A DNA stretch of 64,000 bases from the NCBI GenBank assembly GCA_023897205.1, contig JAHWDD010000033.1, forward strand, positions 496,001 through 560,000. Direction: 5' to 3'. The stretch comes from Exophiala sp. HKRS030 (taxonomy: Eukaryota; Ascomycota; Eurotiomycetes; Chaetothyriales; Herpotrichiellaceae). Positions 1-11,934 of this stretch are shown here, in pieces. Position 1 is the stretch's first letter, and the number at the start of each line of letters is the position of its first letter. The notes beneath the pieces are model-generated. The model saw nothing but the letters and a program-made list of their open reading frames with translations, ran no database searches and was not told the DNA's origin. Position numbers and translations under genes: made by a program.

Positions 1-18
1 CACCACTCGTACTAATAG

Positions 19-515
19 ATGACTTCAAGCAGTAGTCGTAATGGGCGACGCGGGAACGATTCGAAGACTGGGAGCCAGTCACGCCAATCCGGGCCTTCTA
101 GAGATGGTACTCCTGGCGCGGGTCAAGCAAGAAGAGGAGGTAAAGTCGGAGGGTCGAGCATGAGTCGTTCAGGCGATAATCTACAAAATGGTCCCCCTGC
201 GCAAGCCCCAGCACCATCATCCACAGAGCCTGCGCTGTTTGCAGTTGTCAATACTGCTGCGATCGACGCTGTCCTAAAACAGGGTTTTGACCCCAAAGTA
301 CCAACCTACAAGTTAGAGGCTAAGCCTCAAGCGACCCGATCTGAAAGTCCTTGGGGCTCTAAGCGTATGTTTTTCTCTCCTGGTCTACAACATCCTCACA
401 GCCACTGAAAGTCATATCAGCAGGAGCCATGGCTAATGGTAAAGATTTCTGGCTTGAGTTGCGCAAGCAGGTCTACGCACTCCAGCTATCAGGTGGCACA
501 AGTCAGGGCGGTTAA
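19..515 (+). CDS. Small conserved fungal protein, unknown function (146 aa, two exons)
   Basis: Model join(19..364,421..515). The 56-nt intron starts with GTATGT and ends ATATCAG. Splicing converts an otherwise dead-end frame into a C-terminus reading WGSKPGAMANGKDFWLELRK, then a short Gly/Ser/Gln-rich tail and a TAA stop. I recall this ending (Trp-Gly-x-Lys-Pro ... Met-Ala-Asn-Gly-Lys-Asp-Phe) from short uncharacterised ascomycete proteins, which is why I prefer the spliced model. The first 70 residues are Ser/Gly/Arg/Pro-rich and probably disordered. A TAG lies directly before the ATG in frame, so 19 is the first usable start unless an upstream exon lies outside the window. No enzyme or binding motif is visible and I assign no function. 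Confidence 0.65.
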
Positions 516-1359
516 AGCCAAGCAACTTTGCACCGGCGCGACTGTCTTCAGGTCTTTTTTCAAGCGGCATCTATTGGGTGGTGATTTGGCAATTGCATTA
601 CGATACCCGTGGGATTCTGCGCTTCGGATAGGCTGCCACAAACGGCACAGCCATAGGTTTGTTCATACTTATCAATATTCGAGGACAATGGAATCACTAC
701 CATCTCCTGAACTTCTCACATATTTATGTCGTGATTTCATCTTTGAAGAAGCACGGTATAGTGAGCCGGGCCTGCCTCACTACCATGGAATCGCTCTGGG
801 ACTTCGACGATAAACCCGAGTTGACCAAGAGAAACTGATAGTCTTGCATTTTGCTCATGAATCCTTTCATTTTCAGCCCATCTTCGAGTACAAGGGGTTA
901 CCTTTATTCATCAAACAAAGTGCTGCAGTTCTCTTTGTTGGGGTCTTCTATACCCAACCCATTCAACCAAGCCTAAGGGCCGATGGCTTCTCTAACGCCG
1001 CAAAGGTTCTTACGGCTCATCCCATTGTTGTCTTGAGTTCAATGAACTGTTACCGTTACTGCAAAAGCACCGCATAGCGAAAGAGATTCAGTTCCTGGAT
1101 TGTGGGCATCGTCGAAGTTGGAGAGTCGCTTTGTTAAGACAACCCCTGAATCTTTTTCTCACAAAGTCATTGTCCACTTCCTTCCAGGGCCGAATTACAC
1201 TTTCCATAAATATCTGTCGTTATCTAAAGATTATTATTTACTTACCATTAGAGAGAACAGAAACCCAGCAAGCTTCGTGGAACTCGATCTATCCAAGTTT
1301 GAGTCATTATCCACAACAGAAACCGGCCGATTCTACGCTTGACAGCTTCAAGTTTAGGT
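516..1359. other. Intergenic, no supported gene
   Basis: Short open frames on the plus strand (436-813, 844-1077, 1100-1342) have no recognisable domain, no convincing splice signals linking them and no family resemblance. I take the stretch as the 3' flank of the small conserved gene plus the promoter and 5' UTR of the kinase-like gene. Confidence 0.5.
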
Positions 1360-3132
1360 ATGGCTGACGAAAAGTTTGCTGTTTTCTTCCCTGAGAAGGC
1401 AGGGTATCTGTATTGTGGTCCGCTTGGCAAAGGTGCGCAATCAGCTACAATGATTGTTCGATCTCTTGTTGACCATCGTGACTATGTTCGAAAAAAGACC
1501 CGTCCCGATATGGCCATGAATGATGGCATTGACTGTCCAGAGGTGAGTCTCTACAAACCGCACCACTTGGTTCCCAAGATGTATCATTCAGAGAAATTCT
1601 CTGTTTTGCCAGAATGCCACCAGGATTACGACAAGTTTCAATCTCTCTCCATGATCTTTCAATACTGCAATGGAGGCACGCTGGGACGCTTTTTGAACGT
1701 CTTGAAGAAAGCAGAGTTCGCACCTAGCGAGTCCTTGTTGTGGCACATGCTGAATCAGTTCATGGAGGTTCTTCTCTTCTTACACCGTGGCCCAAAGCCT
1801 TTGATCCATGACGATCTACACCCACACAACGTCTTTCTACACTTCTCCACAGACCGATCACGCTTGCCTGACTTTTATATCGGAGACTTCGGATGTGCTA
1901 GACCGCTCCCTGAAAACTCTCATGAGCCTTCAAGGACGCCTGATATAGGCTCTCGGGAGATGAGAGGAATCTATACCGATTGGGTATTCGTTTTTGACGT
2001 CATGCAAGAGCTCATTAGCCGTCGACAGCCTACGGATCGCAATGGGAATATTGATTGGGCTGCTCCACCACGCTGCGACCCATCACTCACCCCTGCATTC
2101 GTGGACAGCTGGAAGGCGTTTGGGAATATTGTCAAGGGCATGCTCAACGATCCCTCTCGCATGCTGGAGGAGCTGGGTGCGAATCATGCAACTGTTTCAA
2201 AATGTGCTGATATTAGTCGATCTTGTCTGCGGTACACAACTGATTATAATTGGACACGCCAAGATCGATACTTTCATCTGGACTTGCCCGCTGCGGAACA
2301 ACTTTGTCGACCTGCCAAAGTCGTGCTGTTTGACTCTCGCCACGACCTGTTACAGCGTTCGCAGAGTATACCGGGTCCGTGGCGTATTGCCCGAGTTAAC
2401 CCAAACACTATGCATGTCGTCAGTGTCGAGAAATTATCATTCGGTCTTCACCTTCCACAGATTAAACTTCGCCGATCAGATATTTACTGGACAGACTATA
2501 ATGTAAGTGGATCGACCTTTGGGTATTTTGAAGATTCCGAGAAGATTGACAACCTCGTCAAGACTGAGGTTGACCACATTGGTATGGGTCGACTCTTGCT
2601 GGTCGCTAAAGCCTTGGAGGATCCGAACAACACGAGTCTAGTCGCGTTTTTCGAGGAGGATGCCATTTTAACTGAACGAGCAGCTTTGTCGGGACAAGAA
2701 CAAGAACGTCAATCATTTCAGATCTGCCCTGATACTCAAGATGCTGAAAATGTGCCCAGTGGTTCCGACAACGAATCGACTTGGGAAGAATGCAAGAATT
2801 TTGATCATGAGCGGCGATTGCTCTCAGCTCCGGCTCCTGCATTGAGCTCCGAACCTTGCCCGGCAGATGGAGTTACTGCTTTTAAGTGTGGCGATGCTTC
2901 GCTTCTAAATGTCGATACGGGCAAGCTAGCAGAGTACAATGGTGACGGCGTCCTCCTACCTCAATGGACGACGCCGCGTGAGGCCCTGTGTTCTTGCTGC
3001 AACCTCGTTTCTTCTGAGCTTTTGCCTTCGAAGAAGGACGATAGCCTTCAGTCCACTGTCATTGTCCATGAACCTTTGGTTTTCATTGATAATTATTTCA
3101 GTGTTGGAGAAGACTCGGACGACGGTTCCTAA
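1360..3132 (+). CDS. Protein kinase-like domain protein (about 590 aa)
   Basis: Single-exon frame. The N-terminal half carries kinase-fold landmarks: a glycine-rich loop LGKGAQSATMIVRS near residues 24-37, a Tyr-Val-Arg-Lys-Lys stretch that could supply the beta-3 lysine, a catalytic loop HDDLHPHN near 150-157 (HxDLHxxN) and a DFG in IGDFGCAR near 173. The activation segment and a helical region follow. The C-terminal 250 residues are poorly structured and acidic, ending in a Glu/Asp/Ser-rich tail. The HDDLHPHN loop resembles fungal orphan kinase-like proteins more than classical conserved kinases, so activity on proteins is inferred only. The frame opens at 1339, but MADEKFAVFF at 1360 gives a more natural start; an upstream exon cannot be excluded. 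Its 3' end converges on the oxygenase gene. Confidence 0.75.
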   Translation: MADEKFAVFFPEKAGYLYCGPLGKGAQSATMIVRSLVDHRDYVRKKTRPDMAMNDGIDCPEVSLYKPHHLVPKMYHSEKFSVLPECHQDYDKFQSLSMIFQYCNGGTLGRFLNVLKKAEFAPSESLLWHMLNQFMEVLLFLHRGPKPLIHDDLHPHNVFLHFSTDRSRLPDFYIGDFGCARPLPENSHEPSRTPDIGSREMRGIYTDWVFVFDVMQELISRRQPTDRNGNIDWAAPPRCDPSLTPAFVDSWKAFGNIVKGMLNDPSRMLEELGANHATVSKCADISRSCLRYTTDYNWTRQDRYFHLDLPAAEQLCRPAKVVLFDSRHDLLQRSQSIPGPWRIARVNPNTMHVVSVEKLSFGLHLPQIKLRRSDIYWTDYNVSGSTFGYFEDSEKIDNLVKTEVDHIGMGRLLLVAKALEDPNNTSLVAFFEEDAILTERAALSGQEQERQSFQICPDTQDAENVPSGSDNESTWEECKNFDHERRLLSAPAPALSSEPCPADGVTAFKCGDASLLNVDTGKLAEYNGDGVLLPQWTTPREALCSCCNLVSSELLPSKKDDSLQSTVIVHEPLVFIDNYFSVGEDSDDGS

Positions 3133-3564
3133 GCGCCACCCGTATGATGATAGTCTGGCGAGTCTCGCTAACTCGGTCGGTTTTCATCGTCTAACAGAAC
3201 GGAGCATTTCGCAAGCATACAGGCGAGAAATTGCAAGAAGAAAAACAAATCAAGTACTCTGATTTATCTAGCATAATAGTTACCGCAAAATATCGAAGCT
3301 ATAAAAAAACATTGCACCCTTTAATTCTCTAAATAACCCCTTGTCTTCTGCTTACAGTACTCCGTGTGCCCCAAACAGAGTTGGACAGCTTGGGACCTAA
3401 CTTCTGCTTCGGCTCTCATATCAACTGGCGCATCAGTCACAGAATCTCGAGATAAGACCTCTACTTTCTATATAGGTCGGAATATCTCTTCCAGTTTCAT
3501 TTGCCATGAACTACGAGGAAATGACCCAGTGAAGATATTCGCGATGAACATCCTGCACTACTTC
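3133..3564. other. Convergent intergenic region
   Basis: Holds the 3' flanks of the kinase-like gene (+) and the oxygenase gene (-). AT-rich at 3240-3340. No gene, repeat or RNA is evident. Confidence 0.5.
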
Positions 3565-4879
3565 CTAAACCTCTATAGTCTCACGCACAATTTCAATATG
3601 AGGTTTTGAATACACCGCCTGTAGGGATCGCCGAATGTATTCTCCTGAGCTGATGGGATGGAACTTTGGTGGATGATCCGGTGTGACGAACTGGTCCAGG
3701 GCCTTGATTTCGGCATCTTGATTGGCTAAACACCCTGTCAGCGTCTCATGCTGCGATGGAATCTTGCCGTTGGCCTTGCACGCGCTTCGGGTCGGCGTGG
3801 AAGTTGTAGTGAGGGTCTACGAAGAGCGGAGCGAATAGAAACTTACCACCCAAAAAGAACGGTACTGAGTACCTCGCCTTTCCGGACGTGTTGCGAACCC
3901 TATGCATGGTACTCTGGAAAAGGCCATTGGTCAACATGCTCAAGGTATCACCAATGTTGACGACAAAGGTGCCCGGGATAGGCGTGGCTTGAATCCAGGT
4001 GCCCGAGTTCGATAGGACCTCCAAGCTCGGTATCTTATCCTGGAGCAGAATAGTCAGGAGCTCGAAGTCCGAATGTGGACGAATCGACGAAGGCTCCTGT
4101 GAGCCTTCAAACGAACCCGGATAATGCGCCATCTTGAGGATGGAATAGGGTTGGGTCGCTAGCGGGTCGAAAATGTGCTCGTCAAGGTCCAGACCAATTG
4201 CAAACAGCCGGAGGAGAGAACGTGATAGCCGGAGCATATGCGACATGTACTGCTTGACAGCATCCTGGTAACCAGGGAGTTGTGTCTCTGTGGGCCACCA
4301 GTTCTCCCCATTGTGGCTGCTGGTCGTCGTTGCCTCGCTGTCTATGGACGGCTCGTAGCCATAATTGATACCTTCGTTCAGTTCTAATGGGGTCAAAATG
4401 CAAAGTCATCAGTCAGGTCAGCTCATACTTTTGTTGGGGGTCAATATTGTCTCCTCTGATTTACTGGAAAGTGGAAATGCCTTGGTCGACTTACTTGCAC
4501 CCGCAGGCTGGTCTGGGTCGAACTTGATAGGATAGTATCCATAGTAGTGATCGTGCTTCTCCGTGTCAAACTCCATTTTCTCCTCTAGACTGAGGTCATG
4601 GAAGAATCGGCGTGTCTGTGTGAAGATAGACGTCACGACCTGCTCTGGCACGCCATGGCCACGGACGTAGAAGAAGCCAGATGTAATGGCAGCGTGGGTG
4701 ACCTCCTTTGCCAGAACTTTCCGACTTGAAGGATCAGAGCCTTGGGCACTGGCCAGATCTATCACGGGTAATGTTTCTGCTGCTTGACTAGTGGTGGTTG
4801 AGGAGAGTACTCGGCGCCAGCCGAGACCAGTTCGCACTTCTTGATAGCCTTCGGGGCTGAGTCTGATTATGTCGGACAT
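3565..4879 (-). CDS. 2-oxoglutarate/Fe(II)-dependent oxygenase (isopenicillin N synthase-like), 360 aa
   Basis: Model complement(join(3565..3725,3847..4383,4495..4879)), three exons, 1083 nt, in frame; both introns start GTAAGT. The N-terminal DIOX_N-type region has LPVIDLASA and GFFYVRGHGVP. The double-stranded beta-helix core has the iron-binding His-x-Asp in PHSDFELLTILLQD, the distal His in STMHRVRN and the 2-oxoglutarate-binding Arg-x-Ser in ARYSVPFFLG. The last exon reads to EYIRRSLQAVY, a usual ending for this family. Length is typical. Substrate cannot be told from sequence; fungal members oxidise varied small molecules. No biosynthetic partner lies beside it, so a specialised-metabolism role is only possible. 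The start at 4879 (MSDIIRLSPEGY) is preferred over an in-frame ATG at 4924. Confidence 0.85.
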
Positions 4880-5587
4880 CTGGGAAGAAAAAGGTTTATA
4901 TGTGAGATATGGTATGCTGATCACAGACCCTCATGTTGGCGAATTCTTTACAATGCTTAATATAGGTTGTCCAGAACCGGGGAATGGATATGTATATGGA
5001 CGGAGATATCCGTTTTAACCCAATTGATGAAGCACTTGCCTGAGTTTCTGGCAGCCTCACAGGACTTGGTAAACTCCAGTTAAGACTGATATGCGCATCT
5101 CCGAGCGTGTAGAAGGGCGGAATATGGTGAGAGAGTCACGGAGGTTCGCGTGCAAAGTCTAGTGCTCTGGAGGCTTATGAAGATAACCGTAGGACAAGCG
5201 CAAGTCGACTGAGCATCGCCAACTTGGAAGAATACCGCATCATCAAAGGAACGCCACACACACACACACAAATGACATCAGGAACAACAAGAATAGTGAG
5301 GTTGGGAGATAACACTGAACATACGAGATTCTTCACTTTTGTATTTTGGTGGAATATCGATATCAAGGAGGCTCTTGATCTTCTCCCACTAGATCTACCG
5401 CGGGTATAGGTAGTTCTCTGCTCAGGGTTTAGCTCGAGCCGGATATAACGCTAGCTGTCGCAATAGCTTTCCTGATATCCTTGGCCTAAAACCTCGGTGT
5501 GCTCGCATCTCGTGACACTGTCCACACCCCCTGGTAACCAACCCAAGCGTTCTCGAAAACAGTCTTTACTCCTTCGCTAAGATGCAT
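4880..5587. other. Intergenic: promoter of the oxygenase gene and 3' flank of RPS13
   Basis: Contains a (CA)8 microsatellite at 5255-5270. Short frames crossing it on both strands carry no domain. No gene is supported. Confidence 0.5.
5255..5270. repeat. (CA)8 microsatellite
   Basis: Uninterrupted CA dinucleotide run seen directly. Confidence 0.9.
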
Positions 5588-6307
5588 TTATGCGACGAGG
5601 GTGCTGGCAGTAGCGCTCTCGTACTTCCAGTTAGGTTGAAGAATGCCGACGGTCTTGTAGTATCTGCTGAGGCGGTGGATTCGGGACTCGATGAGAATGA
5701 GACGGAATTTTGAGTCCTTGTCCTTTCGGTTGCGCTCGAGGTGCTTGCGAACAGCGACAGCCTGCAAGAAAAGTCAGCGGCCGAACATATGATACAGTTG
5801 TGACGTAGATGCAGTACCTTCTTGATCAACATGTAGAGATCTTCTGGGATTTCGGGTGCGAGACCTAGTGTCACTCTGTCAGTCTCATGGACCAATTCAG
5901 AGGCAGTGCCGGACTGATGTTGCCTGGAAGCAATATCCAGCTGGATTGGGTTTTGTTGGAGCGCAAGGCCCATCTTCTTCGAGGCATTACGGTGCCATAG
6001 GATAGGTTTTATGCATACCGTGGGATTTGAGGATTCTCAGAATCTTGTTACCTGGGTATATTGTCAGTAAATTGGCCATGGTAACCCTAGAGCAATCGTT
6101 CTCACCAGTGACGACTTTGACCTGGGCGACACCATGGCTGTCACGGAGGACGACACCGATTTGAGAAGGAGTAGCACCCTTTCTTGCGAGTTTGCAGATG
6201 TTCTCCTCAACGGTTTCGGGGGTGCTCTTGAACCATGTTGGGACTGATCGCGAATATGGGATGGCCGAAGCGCTGATACCCTTTCCCTTGCTGTGAAGAC
6301 GACCCAT
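5588..6307 (-). CDS. RPS13: 40S ribosomal protein S13 (uS15), 151 aa
   Basis: Model complement(join(5588..5761,5818..5864,6019..6051,6106..6307)): four exons, introns of 56, 154 and 54 nt, total 456 nt, giving exactly the 151 residues usual for eukaryotic S13. The start [20 protein letters not shown], the middle [12 protein letters not shown], and [19 protein letters not shown] near the end are near-universal S13 sequence. It is a component of the small ribosomal subunit and binds 18S rRNA. Exon 3 is only 33 nt by position (6019-6051), so a single-frame reading would miss the middle of the protein. The 154-nt intron was checked for a C/D-box snoRNA, which S13 introns carry in mammals; no box C is present. 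A constitutive, growth-regulated promoter would lie in 6308-7432. Confidence 0.97.
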
Positions 6308-7432
6308 ATTTGCGGTTTGGGGTGGTTGTTGAGAACTGCGTTGTTATCGCTGGATTTCTGTGCGCTTGGAGAGATGAAGTTGTTCTGCCGGCCCGACTTT
6401 GCACATTCGCAGGTTGTGTGCCAAGACAAAAAATCTTGGCGCAGCCGTCCTGCTGGATCAGACTTCAGAACTTTTCTCCGAGCATCTTCTCCATCATTGC
6501 TCGAGACGTCTCTCACCAACAGCAGAACACAAGTCTCTGCAAGCGATCGCTTTTTACATGGACTATATCAGGGTCGGAGTGCAGCACATTTGAAGGTGCA
6601 TATTTAGGTAAGCATTACTTCGACTTTTGCTCGAATTCTTGCACTTTTTCTACATGATGAACACCATATTATACATTATTTTTCTGGTACCTCTTGATTG
6701 CAGAAGGGATTCAGGTGCAAACTTGTTTTCTTCGATGATCTCAATGGACTTCTGATTTCCTATTTCACGACCTTATTCATGCCTACTCGATCTTGATTTG
6801 TGTCAGTTTATTCCTGCTGACAATAATCTGCAGATATTTCTTGGGTCAGTCATATCACATGTGGAATTTGCTTCAGTGAGCGGAGGCCGCTGTAATACTG
6901 GCGCGCTCAACTCTGCGTTTCAGGCTACTCTTGTCGTTCCCGGTCCCGGCAGGCTTGCTCGTTCGCGTCGCTTCGTCTCCGACCTCGCAAGCTCTGACTG
7001 TTTTCAGATGGATCTAACGTTACAACAGGATCGTGAGGTAGTCGTCGAAATAGAGGTCCTGCACCCATGACGGGTTTCCTGTAGAGAGCAAAGCCCGCAA
7101 TCGGGTTTTTCTTTCATGCCGCCTAAAAAACACCACCAAGATTGGCAGGCAAAGTATCTGACTTTCGCCGATCCAATCTTGAGATTGACCTCGTCGAGCC
7201 CGTAGTCTACTGGATCTTAGGCCTGGAATGCCACCCTTTGCAAGCTCTGGAAGTTGAAGCTGGCACTTTGGTTTCATATTTCTAGAGGTGTTGTATGTAT
7301 AGCATGCTCCTCTTCCAATCTCCTCGGTTGCTGGAAAATGTGATAAATATACGCACATTGCTTTGAAGCTGTAAGTGAGGTAGACTCGAGTCGGAAATAG
7401 TTGAGCTTTTTCGTTGAAAGAAGGTGGCGACC
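6308..7432. other. Intergenic: RPS13 promoter and 3' flank of the DPY-30-like gene
   Basis: Pyrimidine-rich patches lie upstream of the RPS13 start. Short frames on both strands have no domain. A 5' UTR intron for RPS13 is possible but not provable here. Confidence 0.45.
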
Positions 7433-8046
7433 TCACGAGACTCCGCCCATTTCAACATCAGTGTCTTTAGTTGCGTTCTCTTCGCCCGTATCGGCCTCGT
7501 GCTTAACACCATTTACAACTGGCTGAGAGGAAATAGACTGGGATTCGGTCGTAACAGGCTGCGTAGCCGTGGAGCTTTCGGGCTGTCCTGGCGTCGCAGC
7601 AACTACCGCGTCCGGCACGACATCTGTCCTTCTTGCTTCTGGCTGCGCTGGTACAGTTTCTGCGGGCGCGGGCGCTAGATTAGGTTCGGTGGGCGATGAG
7701 GATTTTTCTTGAGGCTTTGGATCTTCAAATTTGTAGACGAATCGCTCTCGGATTTTGGTGGCGTCCGGGTTTCCTTCGTACAAAATCGACTGGTGAATCA
7801 GACATTCTCCTAGCCACTGAAGAGGGAACTCGGCACTTCACAACAGGGTTCAGTCAGAGGGACTTGAGTCGAGGGAGGGGAACAAGACGGAGGACAATAG
7901 ACTTACTCTACGCCTAAACTTTCCGTAATGGCCTTCTTCAGAAATGGTGCGACCCTGGCATTCAGATAGTCTCTCAGTGGGACTTGTTGTCTACCGTTTG
8001 CGGTATTGGCAACGACAGAAGGTGTGGCCGGATTTGACTGTGACAT
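7433..8046 (-). CDS. DPY-30-motif-like protein (possible COMPASS Sdc1-type subunit), 180 aa
   Basis: Model complement(join(7433..7835,7907..8046)), 543 nt in frame, intron 71 nt starting GTAAGT. After a short disordered N-terminus the protein reads VPLRDYLNARVAPFLKKAIT, then across the splice FPLQWLGECLIHQS. This pairs a helix starting near Tyr-Leu-Asn with a second Pro-Leu-x-x-Leu-Gly-x-x-Leu-Ile helix, the pattern of the DPY-30 dimerisation motif in fungal Sdc1 proteins. Residues after about 85 are Pro/Ala/Glu/Thr-rich and disordered. If the assignment is right, the protein acts in the nucleus in histone H3K4 methylation. The match is by eye to a short motif, so another protein using a DPY-30-like docking helix is equally possible. 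The start at 8046 (MSQSNPATPSVV) is favoured over 8103. Confidence 0.5.
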
Positions 8047-10884
8047 GATGAAGTAGTAACAGGGAGAGATTACAACAGTCAAGTAGGTTGCTGCTCTTGT
8101 CACTGATAGTTGGGCACTGGTTTGCGGCGCATTGCTAAAGTTAGATGATTTCTCTTGTTTACTCCAGTGATGGCGACAAGTGCAGAAGGCATCCAGGTCA
8201 CGTGCGTGTCTTGTCGAGTTCAGGAGTTGTATTTCTACGACAACACAAGTGCGTATGGCGCTGAGTACTGATGATTGAGATGTATATAACGCCTGGAAGA
8301 CGGTGGTAGATCAGAATATCGTCAAGAAGTAGAGACACAGGCCGCAGGGCATCCCCGAACAACTCTGATCTTGAAATTGTGTGGAGTCAATGAATGTTAA
8401 CCAGTATATCTTTCTTGAGAGGGAAAGAGCAATTCAGAATGCGTTCTCGAGGGAAACAACGCGCGTGCAAGCATGCACTTTCCCACTCTGTGCTTGGATC
8501 TCTTCGATCACAATTTTGAAGAAGCCGACTTGTCAATCAGCCGTCCTCACTATGTTTCTATAACGTTCATCGTGGCATGAAGATTGGCCCTCAAATCGAA
8601 AAACCCATCCCTGAAATCTCAATTTCCCACACCACTGCTTCCCGATCCTCCGCTTCTTCGTCTCCTCTTCACATCTCCTCAATGCGCTTGCGCGGGATGC
8701 ACCTTTAAACCCATGACTGGCGAGTTGTCGCACCTTGGCTGAGTTCCGCACACTAACGAAAAAAGAGACTACACTCATTCCACGAACAACTCTGTCTCTG
8801 GCATAACGTTCGAAACAGTGTTCAACGAGCCCAAGGAATCTCGGTATCTCTTTCAAAATCGAGCAAGAACCACGTATATCATGTTCAGGCGTAGAGAACC
8901 ATGTCCAACGGAATGCTGCCACGTGGTATCTCAACGATAGGTATCGAGGAGCACAGGTTCAGGGACATTTCCGTTCCAATAATCAAACATCACTGACGCA
9001 CAAGCTCCATGCCGCGAAGCCCACAATACAAAAGCACCTGACGAGACTCTAATGCAGAGTTGAGCAATTGGTGATCTTAGCGCATATGAGAAAAACGCAA
9101 AACTTTGCTAAAGTGAGGCGAATCTCGATTAGCTTCGGTAAGTCGACAAAGAGAAGGCATTGTACGGCGCAACGTGGCTCTGCATCGTCATTGCTGTGTT
9201 GGCGCGAATTGGCATTTCCAGAAGCTCGCGGCAAACAGCGGTCAATGCCATGATGGCAGACATATAAGAGGAGGGAAGTGTCACCAGATTCGAGAACATG
9301 TCTGAAAGTGAGATGAAATGCGAATGAGATGCTTGACTTTGGAGCATTTCGCCCCTAACGCATTGGGGAGGGGATAGGTTTCGAGGGCAGGTGAGTGCAA
9401 TTTCGAGGCATGGTGAAGGCTAAAAAAGCGTGGGTACCTGAAATAGACCGGGGATTCTTGGGCGCCGGCACCGACTCGTGAAATGATGACGAGCTATTTA
9501 GCAACGGACTCGGTGTTCACCAAGTCTTGTATGACCTGGAGCCTCCACACGCGGAGGTCGTTCATCTGGAAACATCTGGAACAATGGTAGAAGCAGTTCA
9601 AACAAGGCTGCGACATGAACGGGGTCAAATACATCTCAAACACGGATGTGTGGGAGGCAGTTGTGATTGAGATTGCGATGGTTGCATGGATAGGTAGGGA
9701 AGGCGAGCAGATCACGCCCGACTAACGAAGCTTAGGCGACTTTTGTGATCCCATTTGGTCGCGGATCACGCCCCAAACACGCAATTGCGGCTTACCATTC
9801 GAGCATCCAGGCCTCAGACGGGATGCGCCGCCATTGGAGCAACCACCCATGGCGCAATCCACTCTCCTCTATCAAAATAAAGAAGTTCAGATGGTTTTGG
9901 ATCGACAAACAGCTTACGCTGGGATCAGAAGAGACTGTCAGTCGTACCGAGTCTCTGTGATCAATTTCCAAGAGAGAAACCTGCGGCAGGTCAATTTACG
10001 GCAAGCTGCAGGGGAACGGAGCCTCAATCGGAGGGATCACAAGCAAGTTGCTGCGTTTATAATTACCCTAATCTTGTTCGCATGAACCAGCATGACCAAG
10101 AACAGCCCGGCTAAACCTGAAAGACAATGGGTCGCTGCAGGAGAACAGGATGTCCTAGATCTCCCACCATTCACGATCCCCTCCATCATTTCCAGCTCCA
10201 TTCCAACCACTACTATACCGCTACCAACCTCCACCAACCCACTCTAGCTTTGCATAGCTCTAGGTGTTGCAGCTGCAACAGCTCACAACCTGTCTAGGAC
10301 TCCAGGAGACGCTTCTCTTTCTCTGCCAAATCGAACGAGTCCGGAGGGCCAACTCCTGCGGAACCTCCCAAACCATCCAAACCTACCAGAGGCCATCCTC
10401 GAACGAGGCAGGATGCTGCTGCGACTCCCACCACTCACAGCGCGCCGTTGTATGTTCTGCAGCGGCCACCTCTGTGTTGGCCAACCCGCGCCTCCCTGAT
10501 CATCTGCCTCTGCTTCTCCCATTGCCAGTGCCAGCGCCAGCTGTTGATATTATTCGCTCCTTCCAATCCATCCCAGGACTAATGAGTTCCCTGTGACCCC
10601 AGTGTCCTTGAACAAGCCAGCAGATCTTCAACCAGACGACCGAAGCTCTGCATTCCAATCACCCTAGACAAACCCTCACCTGATCAGGCTATATACACTC
10701 TCTTTCATTTGTATTCCTAGGCTATTCAATCTCTATTGTTTTCTTGATATTTCATCCTCTAACTCCTAGGACCTGGATGGTTTGCTCAGAATTTCCATAT
10801 GCCGGCGAACCTTGCGCTTGACGAGAGGCACATGCAGCTCGTTCATTTCTACAGCCAGCCTGTGGTATCCCGTGTCCCTTTCCG
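8047..10884. other. Long intergenic region (2.8 kb) without a supported gene
   Basis: Only short frames without domains (for example 8533-8934 minus, 10264-10596 plus). From about 10160 the plus strand becomes C/T-rich with many CCACC/CTCC motifs, as in fungal promoters and long 5' UTRs, which fits the AT-hook gene that follows. No tRNA, 5S rRNA or transposon end was recognised. Confidence 0.45.
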
Positions 10885-11934
10885 ATGTCAAATTTGTTCG
10901 CGCATCCATGGACAACATCGGAGAAAATCACGCTGTTGACGAACATTATTCAAGGTGCTGTCAACGATGTCCCGGCATATCTCGTGCAGGGAATTTTGCA
11001 AAATGACTGGCAACCGAGGTGGAATGAGATCGCATTACCTGAAGGTACGTAGACCGTAACTAGGCGCATGGCTTGACCATAATTGGCTACACGAGAACTC
11101 ATTGTATTCTTGTCGCCATCGCCTGAACTCTACTGACATCTGACAGGGCGGTCGCTTAATGCCTGCGTCCATGCATTCGAAGAACTTGTGCGCACTACGC
11201 AACCTCCTCGCTCATTCCAGTCCGCCAGCGTTGCGACTTATGGCCAGCCAGGTCAACAGATCAGAATGGGTCCACACACTAACCTTGTGAGGCCCGCGTC
11301 CGATCACGACGCACCAATGCCTCCTCAAAGAGTCCTTCAGCCCAGACCAACACCACGAACTTCGGATTCGCCGTTGCCTCCATCAACAAATGGGGAAGCC
11401 TATACCATCCTGCGACCCTTTGCACCAGACCAGACGCTAGAGCGACGCCGGAAACGAGGTCGCCCAACAAAAGAGGAAGTAGAAGAACGCGATCGACGGC
11501 TAGCAGCGACAGGACAAACGTACGAGCCGAAGAAGCGACCCAACAAGAAGCCGCGACAATCAGGCACAACTGGATCATTGTCAGATCTTGTTGCGACAAC
11601 CTCTCCGGGACCACAAACCCCATTCCTGCACTCAGAGCCAGGAGAATCAGTCTCAGGCGGCAGGATGGTGATGCAACAGGGCGAAGAGGATGAATCTCCC
11701 ATTCCTCCTCAACACAGATCTCCACAAGATGACTCTGGAAATGAACGAAATGTCGATGCAATGCAAAGTCCCTCAGATAGACTACTGGCAAGGTCTAATG
11801 AACGCACTCAGGCTGTATCCGCAGTGGCAAGGGACATTCATCAAAGCCACAGTCCTACTATGAACCCAGAACAACCTTCAATGCCTCTTCCAGAAGAACA
11901 CCCTTCTCGACCTCGGTCAACGGAGAGGAATTAA
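10885..11934 (+). CDS. AT-hook protein with an N-terminal SANT/Myb-like helical segment, 315 aa
   Basis: Model join(10885..11044,11147..11934), 948 nt in frame; the 102-nt intron starts GTACGT and ends CTGACAG. Exon 1 begins MSNLFAHPWTTSEKITLLTN and continues with a predicted helical block ending in QPRWNEIALPEGRSLNACVH. The Trp/Glu-Lys/Leu-Leu-x-x-Ile and GRS-x-x-x-C pattern resembles the Myb/SANT-like segment of many small fungal nuclear proteins. Exon 2 has one clear AT-hook, RRKRGRPTKEE, near residues 147-157, followed by a Lys-rich KKRPNKKPR stretch and a disordered Ser/Pro/Gln tail. A nuclear DNA-binding or chromatin role is inferred; targets are unknown. An in-frame TGA at 10819 makes 10885 the first ATG unless an earlier exon exists. 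Confidence 0.65.

Noticed and set aside
5865..6018. C/D-box snoRNA in the long RPS13 intron
   Set aside because: No TGATGA box C on the coding strand; a lone CTGA is not enough.
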